This document shows positions 26,428-38,223 of a stretch of DNA of 40,220 nt, in pieces. Both the position numbers and the translations under genes were made by a program. The stretch is from positions 1-40,220 of the forward strand of contig NZ_MUMF01000103.1 in the NCBI RefSeq assembly GCF_002155905.1. The letters are read 5' to 3'. This DNA is from Streptomyces tricolor (GTDB taxonomy: Bacteria > Actinomycetota > Actinomycetes > Streptomycetales > Streptomycetaceae). The first letter of the stretch is position 1; each line of letters opens with the position of its first letter. Below the pieces are notes generated by a model, which was not told the DNA's origin, did not search any database, and saw only the letters and a list, made by a program, of their open reading frames with translations.

Positions 26428-27204
26428 TCACTGATCGCGGAAGCGTACGATCTTGACGAACTCGTCGGCGTCCAGCGAGGCACCGCCGACCAGGGCGCCG
26501 TCGATGTCGGCCTGCGCCATGATCTCGGCGACGTTGCCCGACTTCACGGAGCCGCCGTACTGGATGCGGACCTTGTCGGCCACGTCCTGCGAGTACAGCT
26601 CGGCGAGCTTGGCGCGGATGGCGGCGCAGACCTCCTGCGCGTCCTCGGCGCCGCAGACCTTGCCGGTGCCGATGGCCCACACGGGCTCGTAGGCGATCAC
26701 GATGGTCTCGGCCTGCTCGGCCGGGAGGTCCTTCAGACCGCCCTCGACCTGGCTGAGGGTGTGGGTGACGTGGTCGCCCGCCTCGCGGACGTCCAGCTCC
26801 TCGCCGACGCACAGGATCGGGGTGAGGCCGTGCTTGTAGGCGGCCTTGACCTTGGCGTTGACCACGTCGTCGGTCTCGTTGTGGTACTGGCGGCGCTCGG
26901 AGTGGCCGATCACCACGTAGGTGCACTTCAGCTTGGCCAGCATCGGGCCGCAGATCTCACCGGTGTAGGCGCCGGAGTCGTGCTGCGAGATGTCCTGGGC
27001 GCCGTACTTGATCTTGAGCTTGTCACCGTCGACCAGGGTCTGCACGGAGCGCAGGTCGGTGAAGGGCGGCAGGACGGCGACCTCGACGGCCTCGTAGTCC
27101 TTGTCGGACAGGGCGAAGGCGAGCTTCTGGACGTGGGCGATGGCCTCCAGGTGGTTGAGGTTCATCTTCCAGTTGCCCGCCATCAGCGGCGTGCGCGTGC
27201 TCAT
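26428..27204 (-). CDS. tpiA: Triosephosphate isomerase
   Basis: Interconverts dihydroxyacetone phosphate and glyceraldehyde 3-phosphate. It is 258 residues. GNWKMNL with Asn11 and Lys13, VVIGHSERR with the catalytic His about 101, [12 protein letters not shown] with the catalytic Glu about 173 and the flexible loop, and [11 protein letters not shown] near the C-terminus are all present. ATG 27204 lies 5 bp after the pgk stop, with GGAGGACTG of the pgk end serving as ribosome site. It is last of the gap-pgk-tpiA set. Confidence 0.98.
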   Translation of the reverse strand: MSTRTPLMAGNWKMNLNHLEAIAHVQKLAFALSDKDYEAVEVAVLPPFTDLRSVQTLVDGDKLKIKYGAQDISQHDSGAYTGEICGPMLAKLKCTYVVIGHSERRQYHNETDDVVNAKVKAAYKHGLTPILCVGEELDVREAGDHVTHTLSQVEGGLKDLPAEQAETIVIAYEPVWAIGTGKVCGAEDAQEVCAAIRAKLAELYSQDVADKVRIQYGGSVKSGNVAEIMAQADIDGALVGGASLDADEFVKIVRFRDQ

Positions 27205-27209
27205 TGAGG

Positions 27210-28421
27210 TCAGTCCTCCAGTGCGGCGAGGCCGGGGAGCGTCTTGCCCTCGAGGTATTCGAGGGAGGCGCCGCCACCGGTCGAGATGTGGCCGAATGCG
27301 GTCTCGTCGAAGCCGAGCGTGCGCACGGCCGCGGCGGAGTCACCGCCGCCGACGACGGTGAAGCCGTCGGAGTCGACGAGTGCCTGGGCGACCGCCTTGG
27401 TGCCCTCGGCGTAGTCGGGGTGCTCGAAGACGCCCATGGGACCGTTCCAGAAGACGGTCGCGGCGTCGGCGAGCTTCGAGGCGTACAGCTCTCGGGTCTT
27501 GGGGCCGATGTCCAGGCCCTCCTGGTCGGCGGGGATCTTGTCCGCGTCGACCACGGTGTGCTCGGTGGGCGCCTTGGTCTTCAGGTCCGGGAAGGTCCGG
27601 GAGACCACGACGTCGACGGGGAGCACCAGCTCGACGCCCTGCTTCTCGGCGCGCTCCATGTACTCGGTGACGGCCGGGACCTGGTCCTCCTGGAGGAGGG
27701 AGATGCCGACCTCGTGGCCCTTGGCCTTGAGGAAGGTGTAGGCCATGCCGCCGCCGATGAGCAGGCGGTCGGCCTTGTCGAGCAGCTGGTCGATGACGGC
27801 GAGCTTGTCGGAGACCTTGGCGCCGCCGAGCACGACGACGTAGGGGCGCCGGACGTCCTCGGTGAGCTTCTTCAGGACGTCGACCTCGGTGGCGATCAGG
27901 TAGCCGGCGTAGTGCGGCAGCTTCGCCGGGAGGTCGTAGACGGAGGCGTGCTTGCGGTGCACGGCGCCGAAGCCGTCACCGACGTAGACGTCGGCGAGGG
28001 CGGCGAGCTGGTCGGCGAAGGCGCCGCGCTCGGCGTCGTCCTTGGACGTCTCGCCGGCGTTGAAGCGCAGGTTCTCCAGGACGGCGACCTGGCCCTCGGC
28101 GAGGCCGGCCACCGTGTCCTGCGCGGACTGCCCGACGGTGTCGGTCGCGAAGGCCACGGCGGAGCCGAGGAGTTCACCCAGGCGGGAGGCGGCCGGAGCG
28201 AGGGAGAAGGCGGGGTCCGGGGCACCCTTGGGGCGGCCCAGGTGCGAGGCGACGACCACCTTGGCGCCCGCGTCCGCGAGGGCCTTGACGGTGGGCAGGA
28301 CGGCGCGGATGCGGCCGTCGTCGGTGATCGTCCCGTCGGACAGCGGCACGTTGAGGTCGGCGCGGACGAAGACCCGCTTGCCGCTCACGCCGGCGGCGAG
28401 AAGTTCGTCGATCGTCTTCAT
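27210..28421 (-). CDS. pgk: Phosphoglycerate kinase
   Basis: Makes ATP from 1,3-bisphosphoglycerate. It is 403 residues, the usual length. The N-terminus [17 protein letters not shown] is the family signature, ASHLGRPKG binds phosphoglycerate, [20 protein letters not shown] and [15 protein letters not shown] lie in the nucleotide domain, and [15 protein letters not shown] near the C-terminus binds phosphate. ATG 28421 has AGGAG with 9 bp spacing. A large stem-loop sits between it and gap. Confidence 0.98.
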   Translation of the reverse strand: MKTIDELLAAGVSGKRVFVRADLNVPLSDGTITDDGRIRAVLPTVKALADAGAKVVVASHLGRPKGAPDPAFSLAPAASRLGELLGSAVAFATDTVGQSAQDTVAGLAEGQVAVLENLRFNAGETSKDDAERGAFADQLAALADVYVGDGFGAVHRKHASVYDLPAKLPHYAGYLIATEVDVLKKLTEDVRRPYVVVLGGAKVSDKLAVIDQLLDKADRLLIGGGMAYTFLKAKGHEVGISLLQEDQVPAVTEYMERAEKQGVELVLPVDVVVSRTFPDLKTKAPTEHTVVDADKIPADQEGLDIGPKTRELYASKLADAATVFWNGPMGVFEHPDYAEGTKAVAQALVDSDGFTVVGGGDSAAAVRTLGFDETAFGHISTGGGASLEYLEGKTLPGLAALED

Positions 28422-28488
28422 TGAGTGGACTCCTACAGGAGGGCTCGTGGTGCACCTGATCGTAAAAGGACGTGGTCAGTACGTGGGA

Positions 28489-28528
28489 CAGGGCCCGGAC
28501 AGCGCGGCGGTGCGCTGCACGGGCCCTG
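28489..28528 (-). terminator. Two-part stem-loop between gap and pgk
   Basis: CAGGGCCCG (28489-28497) pairs with CGGGCCCTG (28520-28528), and inside it CAGCGC (28500-28505) pairs with GCGCTG (28512-28517). The hairpin follows the gap stop by 30 bp. It may terminate most gap transcripts so that gap is expressed above pgk-tpiA, or stabilise the gap 3' end. Confidence 0.75.
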
Positions 28529-28557
28529 CTCTCACTTCGGAGGTCCTGCTTCAGCGA

Positions 28558-29862
<1,305 letters not shown>

Positions 29863-32817
29863 TCACCTGTCGAGCGCGTCGAACGCCTTCCTCAGCAGCG
29901 CCGCCCGGTCGGCCGCCGACGGCACCTGCTCCAGGCCGAATCCGAGCAGCACGGTGTCGTCCGTCGTGACCGCTCCGTACGTCTGGAACAGGGTCCCGGT
30001 GCGCGTCCAGTCCTTCAGCACCGCCGGGCTGCCGGCGGGCGGTCCGGCCGCCGTCCAGGCGCCCAGGGACGACTCGAAGCCCTCGGTCTCCCGCGCCACG
30101 CCGCCCACCGTCAGCGAGGCGTCGTCGGCGAGGACGCCGTGTCCGCCGGTGCCGGGGTCGGTGACGTAGCTGATCGAGACCTCGACGGACGTGCCGGCGT
30201 ACCCGCTCAGGTCGAAGCTCACCTGCTGCCAGCCGCCGGAGTCGCCGGTGAGGCTGTGCCAGGAACCGGTGGTGCCGGTCGCGGTGCAGGCGTTGCCCGT
30301 GAGGGTCAGGTAGTGCTTCAGCCAGGGGTGCTCACCGACCAGGAACCCTGCCCCGCAGTCCTGCGGCACGGCCGCCTTCGTGGCCCCGCCGGTCTCCGGC
30401 AGGGTGGTCCAGTCGTCGGCGCCCACGGTGTGCGCCTCGACCACCGCGTGGTCGTAGCCGGCCTCGGTGTCCCACAGCAGGCGGGTGCTGAGGACCGGCT
30501 TGTCGGCCGCGCCCACACCGGTGAGGTCGATGGTGCGGGTGAGGCGCTTGTAGGCGTCGTCGGTGTGCACGGCGGCGGCCATGGCGGAGCCCGTGTACGG
30601 CCCGTACGGGTTGACGGTTCCGGCGAAGGTGCCCGCGCCCGCGCTCTTGAACTGCGGGAAGGTCCCGGCCGGCAGCTCGTCGGAGGTGACGCCGTAGGTG
30701 CCGGCCTTGTCGAGCGGGTTGCCGGGCGCGTCGCCTAGGGCGCCGGTGAAGCCGCTGAGCGCGCCGGAGCCGGTGAAGCCGGTGGCCCCCTTGGTCGACG
30801 TACGGCTGTAGGCGCCCAGGTAGTACTGGCTGAAGTCGTCCGACAGGGTGCCGTCGCCGAGGTCGACGCTGCCGCCGGCCAGCTCGCCGGCCTCGATCAG
30901 CCTGCCGCCCTCGTTGAGGTAGGCGCGCAGCTGGAGCTGGGTGGCGTTGGCCGGGCCGTTCGCGCCGGAGTAGTGCACGACCGTCCGGAAGTGCTTCAGC
31001 ACGCCCAGCGCGTCGGGGGCGCCCTGGGCGGCCACGTCCCAGACGAGCGCCCGGTGCCCGGCGGCCTTCAGCGCGTCCACGTACGTCCGCGCCTGCGTGG
31101 CGGCCGTGCCCTCCTCGGCGACCACGAGCGTGTCCGCCTTCGGCCGCTTCGCGACGGTGTAGGTGAAGCGCTCGCTGGTGACCTTCCTGCCGCTCCTGGT
31201 CTCGCCGGTGAACCACACCTCGACCTTGTCGCCCGGCTCGCCGTCCTGCACGGCGGCGCGGTACTCGTCGAAGTAGAGGTTGTCCTCGCCGCCGTAGACC
31301 TGCCCGCCCTTCCAGGGCCTGAGCGCCTGGTCGAGCGTACGGCCGCCGTTGACGCGGTACTTGAGCTCCTTGTCCCGGATCGCCTTGCGGGCGACGACCG
31401 CGACCTCCTGGTCCGCGCCCCGGGAGTACGACACGGCGAACGTGGCCGGGGTGAAGTCGGCGGCCTTCAGGCCGACCGAGGAGGCCGGCCTGTCGGGGTG
31501 TGCGGCGGTCTCGGCGACGGAGAGCGCGAACGGGACGTTCTTGGCGAACTCCTGCTGGATCAGCTTCTCGTCGTCGGGGAAGTTGAACACCGACTGGCAG
31601 TCCTGGCGCTTCCAGGGGTCGTCCGGGTCGAGGTCCGACGCGGTCTGACAGGTCGACATCTCGGGGGTGAACATCGCCATGCCGTTGACGTTCGACGCGT
31701 GCCCGTCCGCCTCGCCGTTGGTGGTGTACAGCTCGGAGGAGACCTGCGGGCGGTAGCCCGGGACGGCGGAGTTGCCGGGGGTGCCGGCCAGCGCCCGGTA
31801 GAGGACGTCGTCGGGGGTCGGCGTGGCCACCTGCCAGCCGACGCCGTAGAGGATGAGTTCGGCGGCGGAGTGATAGTTGATGCCGTACCGGAAGCCGATG
31901 CGCTTCTGCAAGCGGTCCAGGGCCTTGGTCTCGGGCTCGGAGCCGGGGCTCGCACCGCGGTAGGTCTGGCTGGTGGGGTTGGGGGACGAACCCTCGTCGT
32001 CGTAGCCCCACTTGTAGGGGAAGTTGCGGTTGAGGTCGACGCCGTCGCCCGTGCCGATGACCCCGTCGCCGTTGACGTCCCGCAGGTTCTTGCGCCACAG
32101 GCGGGTGCCGGGGTCCTTGAAGGTGTGGTCGTAGCCGTCCGGGTTGGCCGAGAGGACGAACCACAGCTCCGTGGAGTCCACGATCTTCTTGACGCGCTTG
32201 TCGGTCGTGTAGTGGTCCAGGTAGTAGTGCAGCAGACGCCGGGTCATCTCCGGCGTGATCCACTCGCGCGCGTGCTGGTTGGACATGTACAGCACGGCGG
32301 GCCGGGAGCCGTCCTTCGCCTTCTTCGCGTTCCTGGTCAGCTTGAGCGCGAGGATGTCCTGGCCCTTGATGGTCCTGCCGATGGACTCGACCTTGGTGAG
32401 GCCGGGGTGGGCCCGGGCGGTGCGGAGGATCTCCTCCTTGAGCCCGCCGCTCCCGCTGTACGGGCGGAACACGCCCTGGGCCGCGTCCTCGACGCGGGCC
32501 TCCGCCTTGGCCGACAGGGTGTGCTCGGTGAGGGCGACGCCCTGCTCGCGCAGTTGCGCGGCCTGCTTGTCGGTGAGGTAGACCTCGACCTTGCTCCTGC
32601 CGCCCTCGGTCACCTGCTCACCGAGTTCGTGGCCGTCCTGGCCGGCCTTGAGCAGCAGGGGTACCTGCTGCTTCGTGACCTCGGCACGGAAGACCTTGAC
32701 CTCGTCCGGCTCGGACGGCGCCGGACTGCCGTGCTGTGCGTGGGCGATGGGTGCGAGGCTCGCTCCGCCGAGCAGAAGCGCGCCGACAGCGAGGATCGAT
32801 CTCGCTCTGTGTCTCAT
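29863..32817 (-). CDS. Secreted M14-family zinc carboxypeptidase, multidomain
   Basis: A 984-residue exported metallopeptidase. The signal peptide (RARSILAVGALLLGGASLAPIAHA) is cleaved before QHG. After a propeptide, the M14 catalytic domain covers about 115-440: NQHAREW with the first zinc His/Glu near 181-184, DGVDLNRNFPYKWG, INYHSAAELI with the third zinc ligand near 313, and FTPEMS with the likely catalytic Glu near 385. The C-terminal half has a Rossmann-like part (KADTLVVAEEG ... GGRLIEAGEL) and a beta-rich end (GGWQQVSFDLSGYAGTSVEVSISY) like that of immune-inhibitor-A-type peptidases. ATG 32817 has AGGGGGG close upstream. It stands alone between gap and whiA. It probably digests extracellular protein. 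Confidence 0.9.
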   Translation of the reverse strand: MRHRARSILAVGALLLGGASLAPIAHAQHGSPAPSEPDEVKVFRAEVTKQQVPLLLKAGQDGHELGEQVTEGGRSKVEVYLTDKQAAQLREQGVALTEHTLSAKAEARVEDAAQGVFRPYSGSGGLKEEILRTARAHPGLTKVESIGRTIKGQDILALKLTRNAKKAKDGSRPAVLYMSNQHAREWITPEMTRRLLHYYLDHYTTDKRVKKIVDSTELWFVLSANPDGYDHTFKDPGTRLWRKNLRDVNGDGVIGTGDGVDLNRNFPYKWGYDDEGSSPNPTSQTYRGASPGSEPETKALDRLQKRIGFRYGINYHSAAELILYGVGWQVATPTPDDVLYRALAGTPGNSAVPGYRPQVSSELYTTNGEADGHASNVNGMAMFTPEMSTCQTASDLDPDDPWKRQDCQSVFNFPDDEKLIQQEFAKNVPFALSVAETAAHPDRPASSVGLKAADFTPATFAVSYSRGADQEVAVVARKAIRDKELKYRVNGGRTLDQALRPWKGGQVYGGEDNLYFDEYRAAVQDGEPGDKVEVWFTGETRSGRKVTSERFTYTVAKRPKADTLVVAEEGTAATQARTYVDALKAAGHRALVWDVAAQGAPDALGVLKHFRTVVHYSGANGPANATQLQLRAYLNEGGRLIEAGELAGGSVDLGDGTLSDDFSQYYLGAYSRTSTKGATGFTGSGALSGFTGALGDAPGNPLDKAGTYGVTSDELPAGTFPQFKSAGAGTFAGTVNPYGPYTGSAMAAAVHTDDAYKRLTRTIDLTGVGAADKPVLSTRLLWDTEAGYDHAVVEAHTVGADDWTTLPETGGATKAAVPQDCGAGFLVGEHPWLKHYLTLTGNACTATGTTGSWHSLTGDSGGWQQVSFDLSGYAGTSVEVSISYVTDPGTGGHGVLADDASLTVGGVARETEGFESSLGAWTAAGPPAGSPAVLKDWTRTGTLFQTYGAVTTDDTVLLGFGLEQVPSAADRAALLRKAFDALDR

Positions 32818-32912
32818 GAACCCCCCTAGCGGTGGTCCGCCACAGCGACGAACAGGTTGCCAGGCTCATGTCACTCCAAGATCGAGTCAAGAGCGCCGCA
32901 TGGACACGCGAA

Positions 32913-32951
32913 CGCCGGTGCCGACCACCCGATCGGGCTACGGCACCGGCG
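32913..32951 (-). terminator. whiA operon terminator
   Basis: CGCCGGTGCCG at 32913-32923 pairs perfectly with CGGCACCGGCG at 32941-32951. The 17-base loop contains the self-complementary CCCGATCGGG. It lies 18 bp downstream of the whiA stop and upstream of the carboxypeptidase gene on the same strand. Confidence 0.85.
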
Positions 32952-32969
32952 AGTTGACGCGCCGTCCGG

Positions 32970-33959
32970 TCAGCCGGCCAGGTTCTCCGCCAGCTCCTCG
33001 GTGAGGTTCGCCTCCGTGCCCGGGATGCCCAGGTCGGCGGCGCGCTTGTCGGCCATCGCCAGCAGCCGGCGGATACGGCCGGCGACCGCGTCCTTGGTCA
33101 GCGGCGGGTCGGCGAGCGCGCCCAGCTCCTCCAGCGAGGCCTGCTTGTGCTCCATGCGCAGCCGTCCGGCGGCGGCGAGGTGCTCGGGCACCTCGTCACC
33201 CAGGATCTCCAGGGCGCGCTGGACCCGGGCACCGGCGGCCACGGCGGCGCGGGCCGAGCGGCGCAGGTTGGCGTCGTCGAAGTTGGCGAGCCGGTTGGCC
33301 GTGGCCCGCACCTCGCGGCGCATCCGGCGCTCCTCCCAGGCCAGCACCGACTCGTGGGCGCCCAGCCGGGTGAGCAGGGCGCCGATCGCGTCACCGTCCC
33401 GGACGACCACCCGGTCCACGCCGCGCACCTCGCGGGCCTTCGCGGCGATCGACAGTCTGCGGGCGGCCCCGACCAGCGCGAGCGCCGCCTCCGGGCCCGG
33501 GCAGGTCACCTCCAGGGACGAGGAACGGCCGGGCTCGGTGAGCGAGCCGTGCGCCAGGAAGGCCCCGCGCCAGGCCGCCTCCGCGTCGCAGGTGGCCCCG
33601 GAGACCACCTGCGGGGGCAGCCCGCGGATCGGCCGTCCCCGCCCGTCGACCAGGCCGGTCTGCCGGGCCAGCTGGTCACCGCCCGCGACGACCCGTACGA
33701 CGTACCGCGAGCCGCGGCGCAGTCCGCCGGGCGCCATCACGATCAGCTCGGAGCTGTGCCCGAAGATCTCCAGGATGTCCCGCTTGAGCCGGCGCGCCGC
33801 CATCGCGGTGTCCAGCTCGGCCTCGATCACGATGCGCCCGCTCACCAGGTGGAGGCCGCCGGCGAACCGCAGAATGGCGGAGACCTCCGCCTTCCTGCAG
33901 CAGGTCCGGGTGACGGGGAGCCGGGAGATCTCGTCCTTCACCGCTGCCGTCATCGCCAT
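32970..33959 (-). CDS. whiA: Sporulation transcription factor WhiA
   Basis: Developmental regulator that works with WhiB to trigger sporulation septation in Streptomyces. It is 329 residues. The N-terminal two-thirds is the LAGLIDADG homing-endonuclease-like fold without nuclease function ([24 protein letters not shown]), and the C-terminus is a helix-turn-helix region ([25 protein letters not shown]). The sequence is close to that of S. coelicolor WhiA as I recall it. ATG 33959 is preferred because GGAAGGA lies 7 bp upstream; ATG 33953, which makes an ATGA junction with the yvcK stop, is the alternative. It is last in the uvrC-rapZ-yvcK-whiA operon. Confidence 0.98.
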   Translation of the reverse strand: MAMTAAVKDEISRLPVTRTCCRKAEVSAILRFAGGLHLVSGRIVIEAELDTAMAARRLKRDILEIFGHSSELIVMAPGGLRRGSRYVVRVVAGGDQLARQTGLVDGRGRPIRGLPPQVVSGATCDAEAAWRGAFLAHGSLTEPGRSSSLEVTCPGPEAALALVGAARRLSIAAKAREVRGVDRVVVRDGDAIGALLTRLGAHESVLAWEERRMRREVRATANRLANFDDANLRRSARAAVAAGARVQRALEILGDEVPEHLAAAGRLRMEHKQASLEELGALADPPLTKDAVAGRIRRLLAMADKRAADLGIPGTEANLTEELAENLAG

Positions 33960-35017
33960 GGGCCGATCCTTCCATGCATCCGAAAAATACGGTCGTACGC
34001 GGCGGCCAACAGCTCCGGGTCGTGCCGGGGGGAACCATCGGTCCGGGCCACCGGCGCCAGCTCGACCGCGGCTCCCAGCCGCTTGGCGGCCTCGGTGAGC
34101 GAGTCGCGGTCGGGCACGGCGGCCTCGTCGGCCAGCACCACGTCCAGGGCGAGTTTAGGGGCGTGTCGCCCCAAAACCTCCAAATGACGCTGCGGGGAGA
34201 AGCCCTCGGTTTCTCCCGGCTGCGGCGCCAGGTTCAAGGACAGCACCCGGCGCGCCTTGGTCTCGGTGAGGGCGTCCAGCAGCTCGGGGACGAGCAGGTG
34301 CGGGATGACCGAGGAGAACCAGGAGCCGGGACCGAGCACCACCCAGTCCGCGTCCAGGACCGCCGCGACCGCCTCCGGGACGGCGGGCGGGTCGTGGGGC
34401 ACGAGATGCACCGACTGCACCTCGCCGGGCGTCAGGGCGACGGTCGCCTGCCCGCGCACCGTGTCCACGTCGTCCGGTCGCTCCGGGTCGTGCCCCTTGA
34501 CCAGGGCCTGCAGCTCCAGCGGGACGGCCGACATGGGCAGCACCCGCCCGTGCGCGCCGAGCAGCTTGCCGACCAGGTCCAGGGCCTGCACATGGTCGCC
34601 GAGCTGCTCCCACAGGGCGACGATCAGCAGATTGCCGACCGCGTGGTCGTGCAGATCGCCCTTCGTCTGGAAGCGGTGCTGGATGACCCGGGCCCAGGTC
34701 TGGCCCCAGTCGTCGTCACCGCACAGCGCGGCCAGCGCCTTGCGCAGGTCACCGGGCGGCAGCACACCCAGCTCGTCCCGCAGCCGGCCGCTGGAGCCGC
34801 CGTCGTCGGCCACGGTGACGACGGCGGTGAGGTCGCCGGTGATCCGGCGCAGCGCGGCGAGCGACGCGGACAGGCCCATGCCGCCGCCGAGCGCGACCAC
34901 CTTGGGCTGGGCGCCGCGCCGGCGGGGCCGGCCCCCGCGCGCCTCGGCCGGGCGGCCGACGCGCGCATCGGGCACCATCCGGCGCAGCCGGCTCAGCCGC
35001 GGTGTACGTTCCGTCAT
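33950..35017 (-). CDS. yvcK: Gluconeogenesis factor YvcK/CofD-like protein
   Basis: A 355-residue protein of the YvcK/UPF0052 family, related to CofD phosphotransferases, which in Bacillus influences cell morphology and carbon metabolism. After a basic N-terminal extension (about 1-38, Arg-rich) the family core begins with [83 protein letters not shown] and the C-terminal YDRIFRMHG are all diagnostic. The ATG at 35017 makes an ATGA overlap with the rapZ stop. The frame is open further upstream but only as antisense or shadow of rapZ. It overlaps whiA by 10 bp. Confidence 0.96.
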   Translation of the reverse strand: MTERTPRLSRLRRMVPDARVGRPAEARGGRPRRRGAQPKVVALGGGMGLSASLAALRRITGDLTAVVTVADDGGSSGRLRDELGVLPPGDLRKALAALCGDDDWGQTWARVIQHRFQTKGDLHDHAVGNLLIVALWEQLGDHVQALDLVGKLLGAHGRVLPMSAVPLELQALVKGHDPERPDDVDTVRGQATVALTPGEVQSVHLVPHDPPAVPEAVAAVLDADWVVLGPGSWFSSVIPHLLVPELLDALTETKARRVLSLNLAPQPGETEGFSPQRHLEVLGRHAPKLALDVVLADEAAVPDRDSLTEAAKRLGAAVELAPVARTDGSPRHDPELLAAAYDRIFRMHGRIGPWR

Positions 35018-36096
35018 TCCCGTCCCATGTCCCGGTGCACGACCACCGTCTCCACGCCCTCGGCCGCGAGGCGCGCGGCGAGCTTCTCCGACATCGCGAC
35101 CGAGCGGTGCTTGCCGCCGGTACAGCCGATGGCGATGGTCACATACCGCTTGCCCTCGCGCCGGTACCCGGCCGCGATGAGCCGCAGCAGCTCGGCGTAC
35201 CGGTCGAGGAACTCCTTCGCGCCGGGCTGGTTGAAGACGTAGGCGGCGACCTCCTCGTTGACGCCGGTGTACGGGCGCAGCTCCGGGACCCAGTGCGGGT
35301 TGGGCAGGAACCGCATGTCCGCGACCAGGTCGGCGTCGACCGGGAGGCCGTACTTGAAGCCGAAGGACATCACGGTGGCCCGCAGCTCGGGCTCCTCCTC
35401 GCCGGCGAACTGGGCGTCCATCTTGGCGCGCAGCTCGTGCACGTTGAGGCTGGAGGTGTCGATCACCAGGTCGGCGTCGCCCCGCAGCTCGCGCAGCAGC
35501 TCCCGCTCGGCGGCGATGCCGTCCACGATGCGCCCGTCGCCCTGGAGCGGGTGCGGGCGGCGCACCGACTCGAAGCGGCGGACCAGGGCCTCGTCGGAGG
35601 ACTCCAGGAAGACGATCCGCCGGGTGACGCCCCGGGTGTCCAGGTCGGCGAGGGACTCGCGCAGATTGTCGAAGAAGCGCCGGCCGCGCACGTCGACGAC
35701 GACCGCGATCCGCGCCACGTTGCCCTGCGAGCGGGCGCCCAGCTCGACCATGGTGGGGATCAGAGCGGGCGGCAGGTTGTCCACGACGAACCAGCCGAGG
35801 TCCTCCAGACACTTCGCGGCCGTGGACCGGCCGGCCCCCGACATGCCGGAGATGATCACCAGCTCGGGGATGGCCGCCTCGGGGGCCCCGGCTGTCTCGC
35901 TGCCCGTACTCACCTGTGCTCCGTTGTCCTGGCCGTTGTCCTGGCCCGTGTCCTGGCCGGCGTCCTGGCCTGTGTCCGGCCGGCCTGTGTCCGGCCGGCT
36001 CGTGTCCTGACCGGCGTCGTTCCGGACGACGTCGTCGCCCGTGGCGTTGTGCGCCTGATCTCGCTGTGCTGTGGGCTGTGCGTCGTGCTCGGTCAT
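35014..36096 (-). CDS. rapZ: RNase adapter/nucleotide-binding protein RapZ (YvcJ)
   Basis: P-loop protein of the RapZ/YvcJ family. It is 360 residues. The core starts near residue 77 with [24 protein letters not shown] (Walker A), then [57 protein letters not shown], and the C-terminal [18 protein letters not shown], all diagnostic. The first 75 residues are an unusual Asp/Gly/Gln-rich segment ([13 protein letters not shown] units) made by a DNA tandem repeat. ATG 36096 makes an ATGA junction with the uvrC stop. The exact target RNA or protein in Streptomyces is not known to me. Confidence 0.96.
   Translation of the reverse strand: MTEHDAQPTAQRDQAHNATGDDVVRNDAGQDTSRPDTGRPDTGQDAGQDTGQDNGQDNGAQVSTGSETAGAPEAAIPELVIISGMSGAGRSTAAKCLEDLGWFVVDNLPPALIPTMVELGARSQGNVARIAVVVDVRGRRFFDNLRESLADLDTRGVTRRIVFLESSDEALVRRFESVRRPHPLQGDGRIVDGIAAERELLRELRGDADLVIDTSSLNVHELRAKMDAQFAGEEEPELRATVMSFGFKYGLPVDADLVADMRFLPNPHWVPELRPYTGVNEEVAAYVFNQPGAKEFLDRYAELLRLIAAGYRREGKRYVTIAIGCTGGKHRSVAMSEKLAARLAAEGVETVVVHRDMGRE
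35923..36010 (-). repeat. 12-bp and 15-bp coding repeats in rapZ
   Basis: Within the 5' part of rapZ, 12-bp units such as GTTGTCCTGGCC (35923-35934 and 35935-35946, identical), CGTGTCCTGGCC and GGCGTCCTGGCC, are followed by two TGTGTCCGGCCGGC copies 15 bp apart. They encode repeated GQD-x and RPDTG peptides, stay in frame, and may vary in number among strains. Confidence 0.8.
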
Positions 36097-38216
36097 GTCT
36101 CCTGCCCCCGTCGTTCGTCCGGGACGCCCGCGGTCACGGGCTCCCCCGAGGAACCCCCCGTCGTATCGGGTTCCTCGTCCTCAATGATCTCTCCGGTCGC
36201 CGTGTTCACGGCGGGTGCGGCCGGGGCCGCCTGGGCAAGGGCCACGGCGATCGTCTCGGCCGTCTTCCGGCCTATCCCGGGCACTTCCTGGATCTGCTCG
36301 ATTGTGGCCGACCGCAGCTTCCTCACCGAGCCGAAATGCTTGATGAGCGCCTGTTTGCGGGTCTCGCCGAGGCCGGGGACGTCGTCCAGCGGGCCGGCGC
36401 GGAAGCGCTTGGTGCGCTTGGTGCGCTGGTAGGTGATCGCGAACCGGTGGGCCTCGTCACGGACGCGCTGGAGCAGGTAGAGACCCTCGCTGGTGCGGGG
36501 CAGGACCACCGGGTCGTCCTCGCCGGGCACCCAGACCTCCTCCAGGCGCTTGGCGAGGCCGCAGACGGCGATGTCGTCGATGCCCAGTTCGTCCAGGGCC
36601 CGCCGGGCCGCCGCGACCTGCGGCTGACCACCGTCGACCACCACCAGCTGGGGCGGGTAGGCGAACTTCTTGGGGCGGCCGTCGTCGTCCTTGAAGGAGT
36701 CGGAGACGAGGGAGTCGCTGCCGGGGGAATCGGTGAGCGCGCCGTCGCCGTCGGCGAGGGAGCCGTCGGTGCCGGAGCCCTCGGCGAGGGAGCCGTCGGC
36801 CCACTCCCCCGTCCGCTCCTTCTCGGCGAGGTAGCGCTTGAAGCGGCGGGTGATCACCTCGTGCATGGAGCGGACGTCGTCCTGGCCGGCGAAGCCCTTG
36901 ATCTGGAAGCGGCGGTACTCGCTCTTGCGCTGCAGGCCGTCCTCGAAGACGACCATGGAGGCCACCACGTCCTCGCCCTGCAGATGCGAGATGTCGTAGC
37001 ACTCGATGCGCAGCGGAGCGCTGTCCAGGTCGAGGGCCTCGGCGATCTCCTCCAGCGCACGCGAGCGCGTGGTCAGGTCGGAGGCGCGCTTGGTCTTGTG
37101 CAGCGCGAGGGCCTGCTGGGCGTTGCGCTGCACGGTCTCCATGAGCGCCTTCTTGTCGCCGCGCTGCGGTATGCGCAGCGACACGTTCGCCCCGCGGCGG
37201 CCTGTCAGCCACTCCTGGACCGGCTGGACCGGCTCGGGCAGGGCCGGAACCAGCACCTCCTTGGGGACCGCGTCCCCGCTCTCCTCGCCGTACAGCTGTT
37301 GCAGGGCGTGCTCGACCAGGGCGCCGGTGGTGACCTCCTCGACCTTGTCGGTCACCCAGCCGCGCTGACCGCGGACCCGGCCGCCGCGTACGTGGAAGAT
37401 CTGCACGGCCGCCTCCAGCTCGTCCTCGGCGACGGCGATGAGGTCGGCGTCGGTCGCGTCGGCGAGCACGACCGCGTTCTTCTCCATAGCCTTCTTCAGG
37501 GCCTCGATGTCGTCGCGCAGGCGGGCCGCACGCTCGTACTCCATCTCCTCGGCCGCCTCCATCATCTGCTTCTCCAGACGGCGGAGGTAGGTACCGGTAC
37601 GGCCGGCCATGAAGTCGCAGAACTCCTCGGCCAGCTCCTGGTGGTCCTCGGGGGTGATCCGGCCGACGCAGGGGGCCGAGCACTTCCCGATGTAGCCGAG
37701 CAGGCAGGGGCGGCCGGTGCGGGCGGCGTTCTTGAAGACGCCGGCCGAGCAGGTACGCACCGGGAACACCCGCAGCAGCAGGTCGACGGTGTCCCGGATG
37801 GCCCACGCGTGCGCGTACGGCCCGAAGTAGCGCACGCCCTTCTTCTTGTGACCGCGCATCACCTGCACGCGCGGGAACTGCTCGCTCATCGTGACCGCGA
37901 GGTACGGGTAGCTCTTGTCGTCGCGGTACTTGACGTTGAACCGGGGGTCGTACTCCTTGATCCAGGAGTACTCCAGCTGCAGCGCCTCCACCTCGGTGGA
38001 CACCACGGTCCACTCCACGGACGCGGCGGTGGTCACCATGGTCCGGGTGCGCGGGTGCAGGTTCGCCAGGTCCTGGAAGTAGTTCGCCAGGCGCTGGCGC
38101 AGGCTCTTCGCCTTTCCGACGTAGATCACCCGGCGGTGCTCGTCACGGAACCTGTACACCCCCGGAGAGTCCGGGATGTCTCCCGGCCTGGGGCGGTAGC
38201 TGGAGGGGTCGGCCAT
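36093..38216 (-). CDS. uvrC: Excinuclease ABC subunit C
   Basis: Nuclease subunit of nucleotide excision repair, which makes both incisions around a lesion. It is 707 residues, longer than the usual ~610. The GIY-YIG domain is at the N-terminus ([31 protein letters not shown]), a Cys-containing region follows ([30 protein letters not shown]), the UVR domain is near [18 protein letters not shown], the RNase-H-like nuclease begins at [25 protein letters not shown], and helix-hairpin-helix repeats ([13 protein letters not shown]) end it. An acidic Gly/Ser/Asp insertion lies at about residues 462-515. The C-terminal tail (about 670-707) is acidic and disordered. The start is ATG 38216; a possible leaderless -10 lies just upstream. 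It is first in the operon with rapZ, yvcK and whiA. Confidence 0.97.
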   Translation of the reverse strand: MADPSSYRPRPGDIPDSPGVYRFRDEHRRVIYVGKAKSLRQRLANYFQDLANLHPRTRTMVTTAASVEWTVVSTEVEALQLEYSWIKEYDPRFNVKYRDDKSYPYLAVTMSEQFPRVQVMRGHKKKGVRYFGPYAHAWAIRDTVDLLLRVFPVRTCSAGVFKNAARTGRPCLLGYIGKCSAPCVGRITPEDHQELAEEFCDFMAGRTGTYLRRLEKQMMEAAEEMEYERAARLRDDIEALKKAMEKNAVVLADATDADLIAVAEDELEAAVQIFHVRGGRVRGQRGWVTDKVEEVTTGALVEHALQQLYGEESGDAVPKEVLVPALPEPVQPVQEWLTGRRGANVSLRIPQRGDKKALMETVQRNAQQALALHKTKRASDLTTRSRALEEIAEALDLDSAPLRIECYDISHLQGEDVVASMVVFEDGLQRKSEYRRFQIKGFAGQDDVRSMHEVITRRFKRYLAEKERTGEWADGSLAEGSGTDGSLADGDGALTDSPGSDSLVSDSFKDDDGRPKKFAYPPQLVVVDGGQPQVAAARRALDELGIDDIAVCGLAKRLEEVWVPGEDDPVVLPRTSEGLYLLQRVRDEAHRFAITYQRTKRTKRFRAGPLDDVPGLGETRKQALIKHFGSVRKLRSATIEQIQEVPGIGRKTAETIAVALAQAAPAAPAVNTATGEIIEDEEPDTTGGSSGEPVTAGVPDERRGQET

Positions 38217-38223
38217 GCTTCAC

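Noticed and set aside
30973-32829. Plus-strand open frame of 618 codons
   Set aside because: Antisense to the carboxypeptidase with signal peptide and zinc motifs; no recognisable product.
35018-35812. Upstream extension of YvcK
   Set aside because: It is a shadow frame inside rapZ; the ATG at 35017 couples to the rapZ stop and begins just before the family core.
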